Of a stretch of 64,000 bases of DNA, positions 1-8,553 are shown one piece after another; the stretch's first letter is position 1, and each line of letters begins with the position of its first letter. The notes beneath the pieces were generated by a model that ran no database searches, was not told where the DNA came from, and saw only the letters and a list, made by a program, of their open reading frames with translations. The stretch is from Hyphomicrobium sp. MC1. GTDB lineage: Bacteria; Pseudomonadota; Alphaproteobacteria; Rhizobiales; Hyphomicrobiaceae. The DNA lies in contig NC_015717.1 in NCBI RefSeq assembly GCF_000253295.1, forward strand, positions 124,001 through 188,000, given 5' to 3'. Both the position numbers and the translations under genes were made by a program.

Positions 1-907
1 CCAGAACCACTCGCCCGACGATGTTTTCGTCGGATTGCGGATGTGTTTCACGACCTCAAGAAAGAGTTGTTCGATTTTTCAGCGACCCAGTAAGCGTGCT
101 TCTGGGCATCATCGTTGGCAGTGTTTTCTTGGCATGCCTCGGATTCATCGGGCTCGACCTGAACTGGGGCTTAGATACTTTTCTCGATTTGGTGTGAGGC
201 CGGACCGCTGCTCATGAACGTAAGATGCATGCTGCTGCCGCGAAGGCGAAGATTGCCATCGACAAATGCGAGGCAGAGAAGCTGCCGCTGTGGCTGATCT
301 TCAAACCCAGCATGATGCAGCGGTTGCGGAAGTAACGGTGTGTGAGCAGGCATAGGAAAACCATCGAAGCCACGGCGGTCCGGATGCCATGTGCGATGGC
401 AGCCGTACGCCATCGCTGAATACTCACGGACAGCTTAACGCCCCCAAACGTGTTGTCTGTAGCACAGGTAGCATCGCCAATTGGTGCAAATGGAAAGAAT
501 GCTGGCATAGGGCGCCGCCGTCGGTTCGTCCCAATTACAGACATCGGCTTGGTATGCGGAGCTACCGTCGGCTTCCACTGGCAGACGTCGGCATTTGGGT
601 TAGGAGCCGACGTCACAAACGATCCAGGTATCTTCGACCCTAAGCGGCAATCACGCAAACGTAGCACCTTATAGCTCGAGGCAGCGCTCGGCCAAGAAAG
701 CGTACGCGTCTGCCAAGGATCTAAAGATTGGAAGCCCGCAAGTCGAGTGTATTTCTCATCCAAAAGCTCGCCACTCGATGAATTCTGTCGCCTAGAAACA
801 CTCGCGGACGTCGGCTCTTCAAGAATTGGATGCGGAATTGAAAGACACGTATCTTCGCGATGAGCGAAGCAGAGATGGTCTGTCTCGTTCACTCGGAGCT
901 TTCGGCG
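1..907. other. Left-edge region with no confident gene
   Basis: Nothing here can be called with confidence. Frame 1 is open from the edge to a TAA at 91-93 and ends in a plausible tail (FHDLKKELFDFSATQ), so it may be the 3' end of a gene lying outside the window. Frame 3 is open from the edge to a TGA at 195-197 and ends in a hydrophobic stretch (VLLGIIVGSVFLACLGFIG). It reopens as a 36-codon frame at 225-335. These could be pieces of one decayed gene or chance. Positions 525-545 hold one copy of a 21-bp direct repeat whose partner lies at 8740-8760. I see no terminator or RNA gene. Confidence 0.35.
525..545 (+). repeat. Direct repeat copy 1 (21 bp)
   Basis: TTCGTCCCAATTACAGACAT plus one base. 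It recurs at 8740-8760 with a single A-to-G change and a similar CGTC-G context upstream. The two copies flank the complete gene block 908-8553. Confidence 0.6.
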
Positions 908-1525
908 ATGTACAATTTTTTCTGGTCTATCTTGGAGTTCATCGCATCCCCCCTCTCTTATCGTATGGGGATCGCAGCTACAAAAATCGCAATAGCAATC
1001 GTGTTTATTTGGATCGGCGCGCTGAAATTTGTGCCGTACGAAGCCGATAGCATTACGCCGTTCGTCGCGAACAGCCCCCTGATGTCGTTCTTTTATGAGC
1101 ATCCTGCAGACTACAAAATTCACCTCACACACGAGGGTGAATTGAAGCCAGAGCAACGTGCATGGCAGACATCAAATAACACGTACGGCTTTTCCAAGGG
1201 GCTAGGCACCGTAGAACTTGTTATCGGCTTCCTGACATTGGCCGGACTATTCTCAATGCGTCTGGGCCTTGTCGGTACAGCACTCGCTTTCGCCACACCA
1301 TTCGTAACGCTGTCGTTCTTGCTTACCACGCCTGAGGCTTGGGTGCCGGCGCTCGGGGATGCTGAGCATGGATTTCCATTTTTGTCCGGTGCAGGCCGTC
1401 TTGTCTTGAAAGACACGGTCATTCTTGCCGGTGCCTGGTTGGTGCTTGTCGATACGGCGCGGCGATTGCTTGGCGAAATGAATACCTCCACCGCGCGAAC
1501 AAGCACGAAATTGTCAGCCCTATAA
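908..1525 (+). CDS. DUF417 family inner-membrane protein (RclC/YkgB-like)
   Basis: A 205-residue integral membrane protein. It reads as the DUF417 family, whose best-known member is RclC of the E. coli reactive-chlorine-resistance operon. About four hydrophobic segments are visible: around residues 18-38 (KIAIAIVFIWIGALKF), 100-118, 123-145 and at the C-terminus. The family signature is the first helix followed by KFVPYEADSITPFVANSP. I use the ATG at 908 because it begins just before the conserved part; an in-frame ATG at 860 adds 16 residues that are not membrane-like. The length fits the ~200-residue family. Its neighbours are stress- or electrophile-type exported enzymes, so an envelope stress role is plausible but inferred. 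Confidence 0.75.
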   Translation: MYNFFWSILEFIASPLSYRMGIAATKIAIAIVFIWIGALKFVPYEADSITPFVANSPLMSFFYEHPADYKIHLTHEGELKPEQRAWQTSNNTYGFSKGLGTVELVIGFLTLAGLFSMRLGLVGTALAFATPFVTLSFLLTTPEAWVPALGDAEHGFPFLSGAGRLVLKDTVILAGAWLVLVDTARRLLGEMNTSTARTSTKLSAL

Positions 1526-1624
1526 CATTTTTATTTGGCTGGCTGGCAACCCAAACCGGACTGCCTTACGGGTGGCATCCATGGCCACGTCGATCGCAAA
1601 TATCCCTGTGAACGGAGACCTTCG

Positions 1625-2590
1625 GTGACAACCTCGACAATCACGAGCGCGATAACACGGCGCGGCTTCTGTATGTGCTGTGCGGCCAGTGTCCTTGCCA
1701 AAGGTTGGCTGTCGCCAAGAGAGGCCTTTGCAGCTTCTCGCAGTCTCGTCGACCTCATTAGAGATTCGGCCGCGAAGACTCCGATCTCGACATACAAACT
1801 CCGCGGGAACGTTGCTGTTTTTGAAGGATCTGGAGGAAATATCGCGTTTTTGCATGGGCAAGATGGAAAGGTATTCATCGACGCCGGCATTACCGCTTCC
1901 CGTCTGCGCATCCTCGACGCGGCGAACGCTCTCAGCAGTGAGCCCATCCGCTATTTGATAAATACGCATTGGCACTTCGATCATGCCGATGGCAACGCTT
2001 GGCTGAACGCTGAGGGTGCCGCAATTGTTGCGCATGAAAATACGCACAAGCATCTTCTCTCGGCGCAACGTGTCGAAGACTGGAACTTCAATTTCCCAGA
2101 GTCGCCTTTGGCGGCCATTCCGACGGAGGTCTTTTCGTCGGAGAAATCCCTGAAGCTGAATGGCGAGACATTGGCGCTCAAGCACTATGGGCCGGCACAT
2201 ACGGATAGCGATATCTCGGTCATGTTTTCCAACGCCGACATTCTTCACTGTGGTGACACGTATTGGAACGGGATCTATCCGTTCATTGATTACTCAACTG
2301 GTGGCAACATTCAGGGAATGATCAAAGCGGCTGATGCAAACCTCGCCGCCACAACGGACAAAACCATTATCGTTCCGGGGCACGGCCACCCCGTCAGCAA
2401 TCGGACTGAGCTTCAGGCCTATCGCGATATGCTGCTAGCCATCCATGAAAATGTCGCCAAGCTTAAACAGAGCGGTAAGTCGCTCGACGAAACAATAGCG
2501 GCGAAGCCGACTGCTGCATTCGACGCCAAGTGGGGACAGTTCATCATAGATCCGGACTTCTTCACGCAGCTTGTGTACGAGGGAGCGTAG
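1625..2590 (+). CDS. Exported MBL-fold metallo-hydrolase
   Basis: A 321-residue metallo-beta-lactamase-fold hydrolase, probably binding two metal ions. The metal site HxHxDH is seen at residues 115-120 (THWHFDHADGN). Later ligand regions are HTDSDISV, GDTYWNG and VPGHGHP. The N-terminus from a GTG at 1625 carries a twin-arginine-like pair (TRRGFCMCCAAS, Arg 12-13) followed by a short hydrophobic run and an alanine-rich cleavage region, suggesting Tat export. Upstream in-frame starts add a charged, Cys-containing stretch that would spoil a signal peptide. The family covers lactonases, glyoxalase II-like enzymes and alkylsulfatase relatives; the substrate cannot be read from sequence. It lies 99 bp after the DUF417 gene on the same strand and may be cotranscribed. 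Confidence 0.8.
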   Translation: MTTSTITSAITRRGFCMCCAASVLAKGWLSPREAFAASRSLVDLIRDSAAKTPISTYKLRGNVAVFEGSGGNIAFLHGQDGKVFIDAGITASRLRILDAANALSSEPIRYLINTHWHFDHADGNAWLNAEGAAIVAHENTHKHLLSAQRVEDWNFNFPESPLAAIPTEVFSSEKSLKLNGETLALKHYGPAHTDSDISVMFSNADILHCGDTYWNGIYPFIDYSTGGNIQGMIKAADANLAATTDKTIIVPGHGHPVSNRTELQAYRDMLLAIHENVAKLKQSGKSLDETIAAKPTAAFDAKWGQFIIDPDFFTQLVYEGA

Positions 2591-2619
2591 GCTTGGCTTT
2601 GGAGCAATCGACCGAACGA

Positions 2620-3498
2620 CTACACGACCACCGTCGCCGGCGCCTTCATGCCGTCGATCAGAAACTGAATGAGTGGTTGGGCAAGATCTCTGCGCGCGTT
2701 GTCTTGCCCAAGAACGACGATTTCCGTCTTCGGCAAAGGAGGCCAATGGTCGGGAACGCGCAGAATCTTCATATTGGATTTGATGAAGGACTGACCGAGA
2801 AGCGATATACCCAGCCCGCCTTCAACCGCGGCCTGCACGCCCATCAAGCTGCTGACGGTGCAAGCTATCGTCCATTCTTGGCGGGCGGCATCGAGGGTCG
2901 AGAACATCAAATCGCGATACATGCACGGCTCTCGCAACAAGACGAGCGGAACCGGGCGATCGAGATTGAATTGAAAATCATCGGCGGCAAACCAGACCAT
3001 AGGCTCCCGCCAAATAATGCGCCCTCTGTCATCAAACTGTTTGGTTCCGATAACGAGATCAAGTGAATCGTTATCGAATGCTTCGATGAGCTCGTGAGTG
3101 AGGCTTGTGTTGATGTTGAGATGCACATCGGGATAGAGCCGCTGAAAACGCAGTAGTAAGCGAGAGAGTTGATGAGGAACGAAATCCTCACAGATACCAA
3201 CGCGAAGCGTTCCGCTGGATATTGGCGCCCGCAGCGAGCGAATAATATCATCATTGAGTTCGAGCAATCGTCGTGCCCCTACCAGAAGCTGAGCACCGGT
3301 TGCGGTGAGCGACAAAATACGGCTGTTCCTATCAATCACAGGCAACCCGACGAGATCCTCAAGTCTTTTGATCTTTTGGCTCACTGCAGATTGCGTACGC
3401 CCCAGCGTGTCCGCAGCGGCGGTAAAGCTGCCGCCGTCCGCGACTGCAACAAGCGCGCGAAGGAGATCGATTTCGAGATCAGGCGTGGCGGATGTCAT
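2620..3498 (-). CDS. LysR family transcriptional regulator
   Basis: A 292-residue LysR-type regulator. The N-terminal winged helix-turn-helix is clear at about residues 5-65 (EIDLLRALVAVADGGSFT, then RTQSAVSQKIKRLE). The rest is the periplasmic-binding-protein-like co-inducer domain. I use the ATG at 3498, which places the HTH about ten residues in, as is usual; an upstream start at 3543 adds a non-homologous hydrophobic stretch. It is transcribed divergently from the dehydrogenase at 3595, with 96 bp between. The classical LysR arrangement would have it controlling that dehydrogenase and the genes after it. It is convergent with the MBL-fold gene, 29 bp away. Confidence 0.9.
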   Translation of the reverse strand: MTSATPDLEIDLLRALVAVADGGSFTAAADTLGRTQSAVSQKIKRLEDLVGLPVIDRNSRILSLTATGAQLLVGARRLLELNDDIIRSLRAPISSGTLRVGICEDFVPHQLSRLLLRFQRLYPDVHLNINTSLTHELIEAFDNDSLDLVIGTKQFDDRGRIIWREPMVWFAADDFQFNLDRPVPLVLLREPCMYRDLMFSTLDAARQEWTIACTVSSLMGVQAAVEGGLGISLLGQSFIKSNMKILRVPDHWPPLPKTEIVVLGQDNARRDLAQPLIQFLIDGMKAPATVVV

Positions 3499-3594
3499 TA
3501 GCAGCCTTACTGACCATATTAGAATTATGCGTTTCACATGCACTGCTGCAGCGTCGATATACGCCGCATCGAAACGAATTTATTGGAAATTCCG

Positions 3595-4629
3595 ATGAAG
3601 GCAATTGGCTACAGGGTTGCGGGTCCGATTACGGCTAAGGATGCGCTGATCGATATCGAACTTCCGGATCCAATACCCCGTCCACGAGATATTGTGGTGG
3701 CGGTGAAGGCCGTGTCGGTTAATCCAGCAGATGTCAAATTGCGCGCGGCTGTGTCGCCACCTGACTTTGATGGCAAACATCCGAGCGACCAAGCAAGAAT
3801 TCTTGGCTTCGATGCTGCGGGAATTGTGAAAGCCGTCGGCTCGGATGTCTCCATGTTCAAGCCAGGAGACGAGGTATTTTATGCGGGCACGATCGATCGC
3901 CCTGGCACCAATAGCGAACTTCACCTCGTCGATGAGCGCATCGTCGGCAGAAAACCAAAGACGTTGAATTTTGCCGAAGCTGCAGCCCTGCCGCTGACCT
4001 CGATTACGGCGTGGGAACTTTTGTTCGATAGGCTAGGCGTCGCATTTGGAAATACGAACCAGAAGGGTTCGCTGCTCATTATCAACGGCGCGGGCGGAGT
4101 GGGGTCCATCCTGACCCAAATCGCTCGTAAGCTGACCGGGTTGACAGTTATCGCCACGGCCTCCCGGCCGGAAACAATTGCTTGGTGCAAGACGATGGGT
4201 GCGCACCATGTCGTCGACCACCACAAACCGCTTATGGAGCAAATAGCGACGCTTGGGATTTCTGGTGTCGAGTACGTTGCGGGTCTGACAGCGACGGACA
4301 AGCATCTTCCGGAGATTGAACGCGTTCTGCTGCCGCAGGGCAAGCTTGCGCTCATCGATGATCCTGCTGTGCTCGATATCGTGAAGTTCAAGCGAAAGAG
4401 CATCTCCGTCCATTGGGAGCTGATGTTTACGCGTCCACTCTATCAGACGGCTGACATGGTCGCGCAGCACAAGCTGCTCGATAACGTTGCGGACCTCGTC
4501 GACACCGGCGTTTTAAAGACGACGCTTTCTGAAATTGCTGGTCCGATAAACGCCGATACTTTGAAGCGCGTCCATCAGATCGTCGAGAGCGGGAAAGCGT
4601 TCGGCAAGACGGTTCTGGAGGGTTTCTGA
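3595..4629 (+). CDS. Zinc-type alcohol dehydrogenase-like / quinone reductase family protein
   Basis: A 344-residue medium-chain dehydrogenase/reductase of the NADPH:quinone-oxidoreductase type. It has an N-terminal GroES-like domain starting MKAIGYRVAG with the segment SVNPADVKLR. The nucleotide-binding motif is INGAGGVGSILTQIARKLTG, about residues 162-181. No structural-zinc cysteine cluster is visible, which fits the zinc-independent quinone-reductase branch despite the usual family name. The ATG at 3595 starts the conserved MKA; an upstream in-frame ATG at 3538 would give an atypical leader. It is followed after 3 bp by the cupin gene, so the two are probably cotranscribed, and it is the likely first target of the divergent LysR regulator. 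Likely role: NADPH reduction of an electrophilic carbonyl or quinone. Confidence 0.82.
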   Translation: MKAIGYRVAGPITAKDALIDIELPDPIPRPRDIVVAVKAVSVNPADVKLRAAVSPPDFDGKHPSDQARILGFDAAGIVKAVGSDVSMFKPGDEVFYAGTIDRPGTNSELHLVDERIVGRKPKTLNFAEAAALPLTSITAWELLFDRLGVAFGNTNQKGSLLIINGAGGVGSILTQIARKLTGLTVIATASRPETIAWCKTMGAHHVVDHHKPLMEQIATLGISGVEYVAGLTATDKHLPEIERVLLPQGKLALIDDPAVLDIVKFKRKSISVHWELMFTRPLYQTADMVAQHKLLDNVADLVDTGVLKTTLSEIAGPINADTLKRVHQIVESGKAFGKTVLEGF

Positions 4630-4632
4630 GCC

Positions 4633-5190
4633 GTGTGTGCGCATGTCAAAAAGCCAAAGATCAGAAGATGGTCTTGTTCACGTCGGTCAGCGGTGTTGGC
4701 TTTTGCCTTCAGCCTTTCATCACAATGGCCTGTATATGCGGATGAGATGGTGCCAGCGCGATCGCTGATTAGCGCCGTATCGAATGCGCCGGGTCGAGGG
4801 ATTCAACCGAGTATCACTAGCCATAGCGCTATGATGCCAATCCCCTATCAGCTGGACGATCAGCCCGTCGAGCAGATCTCGCCTCTCATCCAACGGCAAG
4901 TGATCCATGGAACACAGTCCACGTTCGTGAAATGGATTGTAAAAAAGGGCGGCACGGTTCCGCTTCATCACCACGCCAACGAGCAGATCACTTGGATTCT
5001 CAAGGGGCGTTGCGATGTCTATTCGCAGGGAAAGAAGTTCACTTTAACAGCCGGGACGCTTCTCGTTATTCCTCCGAACATCCCTCACGAGTTTGTCTGC
5101 CCCGAAGATACCGTCGACATGGATTTCTTTTCACCGCAACGGCAGGATTGGATCGACGGTGCGCCCTCTGTCGCCGCCACCGGAAAGTGA
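4633..5190 (+). CDS. Exported cupin-domain protein
   Basis: A 185-residue protein with a GTG start 3 bp after the dehydrogenase stop. The N-terminus has basic residues, then a hydrophobic run (SAVLAFAFSLSSQWPVYADE) that looks like a signal peptide cleaved near ADE. A single cupin barrel occupies about residues 80-170. Cupin motif 1 is seen as PLHHHANEQITWILKGRCDV and motif 2 as IPPNIPHEF, giving histidine and glutamate ligands for one metal ion. The reaction is unknown; small exported cupins include dioxygenases, isomerases and binding proteins. It sits between a quinone-reductase-like enzyme and a GlcG/HbpS-type protein. Confidence 0.75.
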   Translation: MCAHVKKPKIRRWSCSRRSAVLAFAFSLSSQWPVYADEMVPARSLISAVSNAPGRGIQPSITSHSAMMPIPYQLDDQPVEQISPLIQRQVIHGTQSTFVKWIVKKGGTVPLHHHANEQITWILKGRCDVYSQGKKFTLTAGTLLVIPPNIPHEFVCPEDTVDMDFFSPQRQDWIDGAPSVAATGK

Positions 5191-5238
5191 AGTGCCGCCG
5201 TTTGGCGCGCATCGATACTTCAGCTTGGAGCAGAAATT

Positions 5239-5673
5239 ATGCGCATGTCGCTTTCGAAAGCCAAACGACAGCTCACATATGAGGGCGCCGCCGCGGCGGT
5301 AATGGCTGCTGTCGCCAAATCAAAGGAAATAGGCGCCCCCGAATGCATCGCAGTCGTCGACCCGGGCGGCAATCTTCTAGCATTCGCACGCGTCGATGGT
5401 GCAGCGACGCTAGCGCGAGACCCAGCCATTTCAAAAGCTGTCACAAGCGCGTCGCTGGGAATTCCGACAGGACAAATCCCATTTGTGTTTGGCGCAAATC
5501 TAAGCTTTGCAAGCCATGGCGATATCGTCAACCTCGGGGGCGGTCTTCCGATCATATTCCAGGATGAGATTATCGGTGCAATCGGCGTCGGTTCTGGGAC
5601 AACCGAACAAGATATAGCTGTCGCAACGGCCGGACGCGACGCTGTCCTTCACGCACTGGCATCTGAAACCTGA
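5239..5673 (+). CDS. GlcG/HbpS family protein (DUF336)
   Basis: A 144-residue protein of the GlcG/HbpS family, formerly DUF336. Family-typical segments are CIAVVDPGGNLLAFARVDGA, the lysine-containing SKAVTSAS region, GGGLPIIFQDEIIGAIGVG and the final DIAVATAGRDAV. In HbpS the fold binds haem and senses redox stress; GlcG relatives sit beside glycolate and other oxidative pathways without a defined reaction. No signal peptide is visible. The ATG at 5239 has GGAGCAG upstream; an ATG at 5245 is equally possible. A second member lies at 36622-37056. It probably belongs to the 3595-8030 transcription unit. Confidence 0.8.
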   Translation: MRMSLSKAKRQLTYEGAAAAVMAAVAKSKEIGAPECIAVVDPGGNLLAFARVDGAATLARDPAISKAVTSASLGIPTGQIPFVFGANLSFASHGDIVNLGGGLPIIFQDEIIGAIGVGSGTTEQDIAVATAGRDAVLHALASET

Positions 5674-5688
5674 CGGGCGAGACAGAGC

Positions 5689-6882
5689 ATGAGAACTCTA
5701 CAAGCAACAACGATTGCAATTTTCTTTTCCTGTGCGACCCTAGGCGCAAGCATAGCCGGCGAGAAGCAGACAATAGAAAGCACAGACGCTTCCGCGTCAC
5801 TTCCGAGCGACCGGACCATCGGCACGATCGAACCCGTTTTTGAATTCCGCGAAGCCATGCCAACCGGTGTTACTGTGTCGGCGAAAGGCCGCATGTTCAT
5901 CAATTTTCCCAGATGGGGTGACAATGTTCCCTTCACGGTTGGCGAAATTCGCAACGACAAAGTCGTTGCATTTCCCGACTTGGCTACGAACACCTTCGAT
6001 CCCAGTCGCGCCGCCCAAACATTGAGCAGCGTGCAAAGTGTCGTTATCGGTCCCGATGACAAGCTCTGGATTCTTGATACCGCCGCTCCAAAATTCTCCA
6101 AGCCCCTGATCGGTGCTGCGAAGCTGATGGCCGTCGATCTTGAGACGAACAAGGTTGTGAAGACGATCGCGCTATCCTCCTCCTCGGTTCTGCCAACAAC
6201 GTACATCAACGACGTGCGCTTCGATCTCCGCAAGGGCAAGGCGGGATTCGCATATATCACAGACTCTTCCGTCAGCGGTCCAGGCGGCATTATCGTCGTC
6301 GATCTGGACAGTGGAGAAAGTTGGCGAAAACTTACAGGCGATAAATCCACGTCTCCCGATCCAAATTTTATTCCGGTTGTTGAGGGAGAACGCCTAGCGG
6401 TGCGTGCGAAAGGTAGCAAGCCTTCGCCATTTGCAGTTGCCTCCGACGGAATCGCGTTGTCAGCGGATGGCGAAACTCTGTTCTTCTGTCCCCTATCCAG
6501 TCGCCATCTCTTTTCTGTCCCGACGCGACTGCTCCGAGATCGGTCTGTTAACGACGGGGACGTCGCGAAAGCAGTGAAAGATCTCGGCGAAAAAGGTGCT
6601 TCCGACGGTCTTGAGGCGGATGACCAAGGTCACGTTTACGCAGGCGACTACGAGCGCAACAGTATTCGGCAAAGACAGATCGATGGCGAATGGATCACGA
6701 TCGCCCACGATCCTCGCATCCTGTGGCCGGACACACTTTCGGTGGCGCGCGATGGCTATCTCTACTTCGCTGCCAACCAGCTTCATCGTCAGCCTCAATT
6801 TCATGAAGGACAGGACCAGCGGCAAAAGCCTTACACGCTATTCCGCATCAAAATTGGTGCCGGTCCCGTGTTGCTGAAGTGA
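5689..6882 (+). CDS. Exported MRJP/SMP-30-like beta-propeller protein
   Basis: A 397-residue exported protein, annotated by family as L-dopachrome tautomerase-related or major-royal-jelly-protein-like. A Sec signal peptide is seen (TIAIFFSCATLGASIAGEK, cleavage near residue 24). The body has repeated blade-like segments: TGVTVSAKGRMFINFPRWGD, VVIGPDDKLWILDTAAP and YINDVRFDLRKGKAGFAYIT. The family forms a six-bladed propeller related to SMP-30 lactonases, and bacterial members are mostly uncharacterised. It follows the HbpS-like gene by 15 bp and is followed by a paralogue, so the pair are cotranscribed. Tandem propellers may act on, or bind, an aromatic or lactone compound in the periplasm; that is inference. 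Confidence 0.78.
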   Translation: MRTLQATTIAIFFSCATLGASIAGEKQTIESTDASASLPSDRTIGTIEPVFEFREAMPTGVTVSAKGRMFINFPRWGDNVPFTVGEIRNDKVVAFPDLATNTFDPSRAAQTLSSVQSVVIGPDDKLWILDTAAPKFSKPLIGAAKLMAVDLETNKVVKTIALSSSSVLPTTYINDVRFDLRKGKAGFAYITDSSVSGPGGIIVVDLDSGESWRKLTGDKSTSPDPNFIPVVEGERLAVRAKGSKPSPFAVASDGIALSADGETLFFCPLSSRHLFSVPTRLLRDRSVNDGDVAKAVKDLGEKGASDGLEADDQGHVYAGDYERNSIRQRQIDGEWITIAHDPRILWPDTLSVARDGYLYFAANQLHRQPQFHEGQDQRQKPYTLFRIKIGAGPVLLK

Positions 6883-6902
6883 GCATCCATAGAGACCGCG
6901 TC

Positions 6903-8030
6903 ATGAAGAGAACTTCAATCGCCGGAAGACGACGTGGCGTTGCGGCATCCACGTTGGGGCCGGTATTGTTGTTTTTTCTGTCTTGCGGGGCGTCGGCGGC
7001 CAACGCACAACAGATGCGCGATCTCACCGTTGAATTTCAATCGCCATCGCTAATTATCAATGGCATCACGACGACTCCGTCCGGGAGGAAATTTGTCGTT
7101 ATTCAGCCCCTAACGGCGAAGCAGCCGCAGGTAGCGGAAATCACTACAGGCGAGCCGATTGCCTATCCGAATGCTGCCTGGAATGGCAGGAAGCCAAGCG
7201 AGGACGGTAGTATCCGTTTTGTAGGCGTAAATTCGTTGCGTGTTGGCCCCGATGGCATGTTGTGGGTTGTCGACCGGGGGGCGCCGGGGATTGGAAAAGC
7301 CCTCGTTCCAGGAGGTCCAAAACTCATTCGCATCGATCTGGCGAACAACAAGGTGACGCGTATCTATGACCTTTCGACTGTCGCCCAAGGCAAGAGCTTC
7401 GTCGATGACGTAAGGTTTAATGGCAAGCATGCTTATCTGACCGACGCAGGCCGCCCGGCAATTATCGTTCTAGACCTCGAAACCGGCAACGCGCGCCGCA
7501 TTCTGGAAAACCATCCTTCAACGGTGGCGCATCGCCCCCTAACGGCTGAAGGCAAGCAACTCCGCGACTCCGAAGGCAAACCGATCATCATCCATGCCGA
7601 TCAGCTTGAAGTCTCTGCCGATGGCAAATGGCTTTTCTATCAACCCTGCACAGGGCCTATGTCGAGGATCGAAACGCGCTATCTGGACGATCCGACGTTG
7701 ACGCCAGACGCGTTGGACAGGAATGTTCAAAGTTTTGCCGATACCCCTTCGACGGGAGGCACGGCAATCGATGCGAACGGCACAATCTATTCAAGCGATA
7801 CCAATCGCTCGCGCATTTTGAAAATAGCGGAAGACGGCAGCATCTCGACGCTTATCGCGGACCCGCGGCTCGCCTGGGTAGACGCAATGTGGATCGATGA
7901 CAGCAGGAAGCTTTGGATGCCGGCTGCGCAACTTAATCGCGTCGCCGGGCTAAATGACAGCGTCGACGCGGTATATTGGCCGGTCACGGTTTATTCCATC
8001 GAGATTGGAGAAAAACCTGTCAGACGCTGA
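6903..8030 (+). CDS. Second exported MRJP/SMP-30-like beta-propeller protein
   Basis: A 375-residue paralogue of the preceding gene with the same order of segments: GITTTPSGRKFVVIQPLTAK, LRVGPDGMLWVVDRGAP, FVDDVRFNGKHAYLTDAG and ADQLEVSADGKWLFYQPCTG. The ATG at 6903 begins a signal peptide with an arginine cluster (AGRRRGVAAS) and a hydrophobic core ending near ANAQQ. The cluster resembles a twin-arginine signal, though a Sec signal is also possible. A GTG at 6879 overlapping the upstream stop would add eight residues. The paralogues have clearly diverged, so they probably act on different ligands or form a heteromer rather than being a recent copy. Confidence 0.76.
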   Translation: MKRTSIAGRRRGVAASTLGPVLLFFLSCGASAANAQQMRDLTVEFQSPSLIINGITTTPSGRKFVVIQPLTAKQPQVAEITTGEPIAYPNAAWNGRKPSEDGSIRFVGVNSLRVGPDGMLWVVDRGAPGIGKALVPGGPKLIRIDLANNKVTRIYDLSTVAQGKSFVDDVRFNGKHAYLTDAGRPAIIVLDLETGNARRILENHPSTVAHRPLTAEGKQLRDSEGKPIIIHADQLEVSADGKWLFYQPCTGPMSRIETRYLDDPTLTPDALDRNVQSFADTPSTGGTAIDANGTIYSSDTNRSRILKIAEDGSISTLIADPRLAWVDAMWIDDSRKLWMPAAQLNRVAGLNDSVDAVYWPVTVYSIEIGEKPVRR

Positions 8031-8076
8031 CGTTTGCCCAGGACTTTCCACGAAGCCTGAGCAGACCCTGCTCGCG

Positions 8077-8553
8077 GTGACGAACTCGTACTCGGTCGGC
8101 ATTCCGTCGAATGTTCCGCCCAATGCGGAATCTCAGGTTCGTCTGGTGCCCTCGTCGCCCCTGCAGAAATGGCGATTAAAGCGAGTACTACTTTACATCG
8201 ACGAAAAACTCTCGGAGCCGCTCCGTCTTTCTGATTTAGCTGCTGTTGCGGGGATGAGCCGGATGTACTTCGCGCGAAAATTCCGAGCGGCCACCGGCAA
8301 AAGTCCCCACGCGTATGTTCAATTCCGCCGTATAGAGTGCGCTCAATTTTTGCTCCTAACCACTGATCAGTCGATTTGCGCGATATCTCTAGAGGCAGGC
8401 TTCCACTCCCATGCGCATTTTTCGACGTTCTTTCGAAAGGCAACCGGCGAGACGCCCACTCAATGGCGTCAACGACAAATGAGCGAGAATGTGCCCAACT
8501 GGAACGCAAATAAAGAGCCTGCACATAGAAATAGAAAATCGCCGGCCATTTAG
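8077..8553 (+). CDS. Short AraC-type DNA-binding protein
   Basis: About 158 residues, essentially only the AraC/XylS DNA-binding domain. The first helix-turn-helix is LSDLAAVAGMSRMYFARKFR and the second covers ICAISLEAGFHSHAHFSTFF with the family tail TGETPTQWRQRQ. Typical members are 250-330 residues with a ligand domain, so this one either lacks a sensor or the gene has lost its 5' part. The start is uncertain: the frame is open back to 7954, inside the preceding gene. I chose the GTG at 8077 because it is the first start clear of that gene, but I see no strong ribosome binding site. It ends the 3595-8553 block and may regulate it. Confidence 0.7.
   Translation: MTNSYSVGIPSNVPPNAESQVRLVPSSPLQKWRLKRVLLYIDEKLSEPLRLSDLAAVAGMSRMYFARKFRAATGKSPHAYVQFRRIECAQFLLLTTDQSICAISLEAGFHSHAHFSTFFRKATGETPTQWRQRQMSENVPNWNANKEPAHRNRKSPAI

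Noticed and set aside
212..1156. 314-codon open frame on the minus strand
   Set aside because: Composition is not protein-like, no motif is recognised, and its 3' part (in plus coordinates 908-1156) is antisense to the DUF417 gene.
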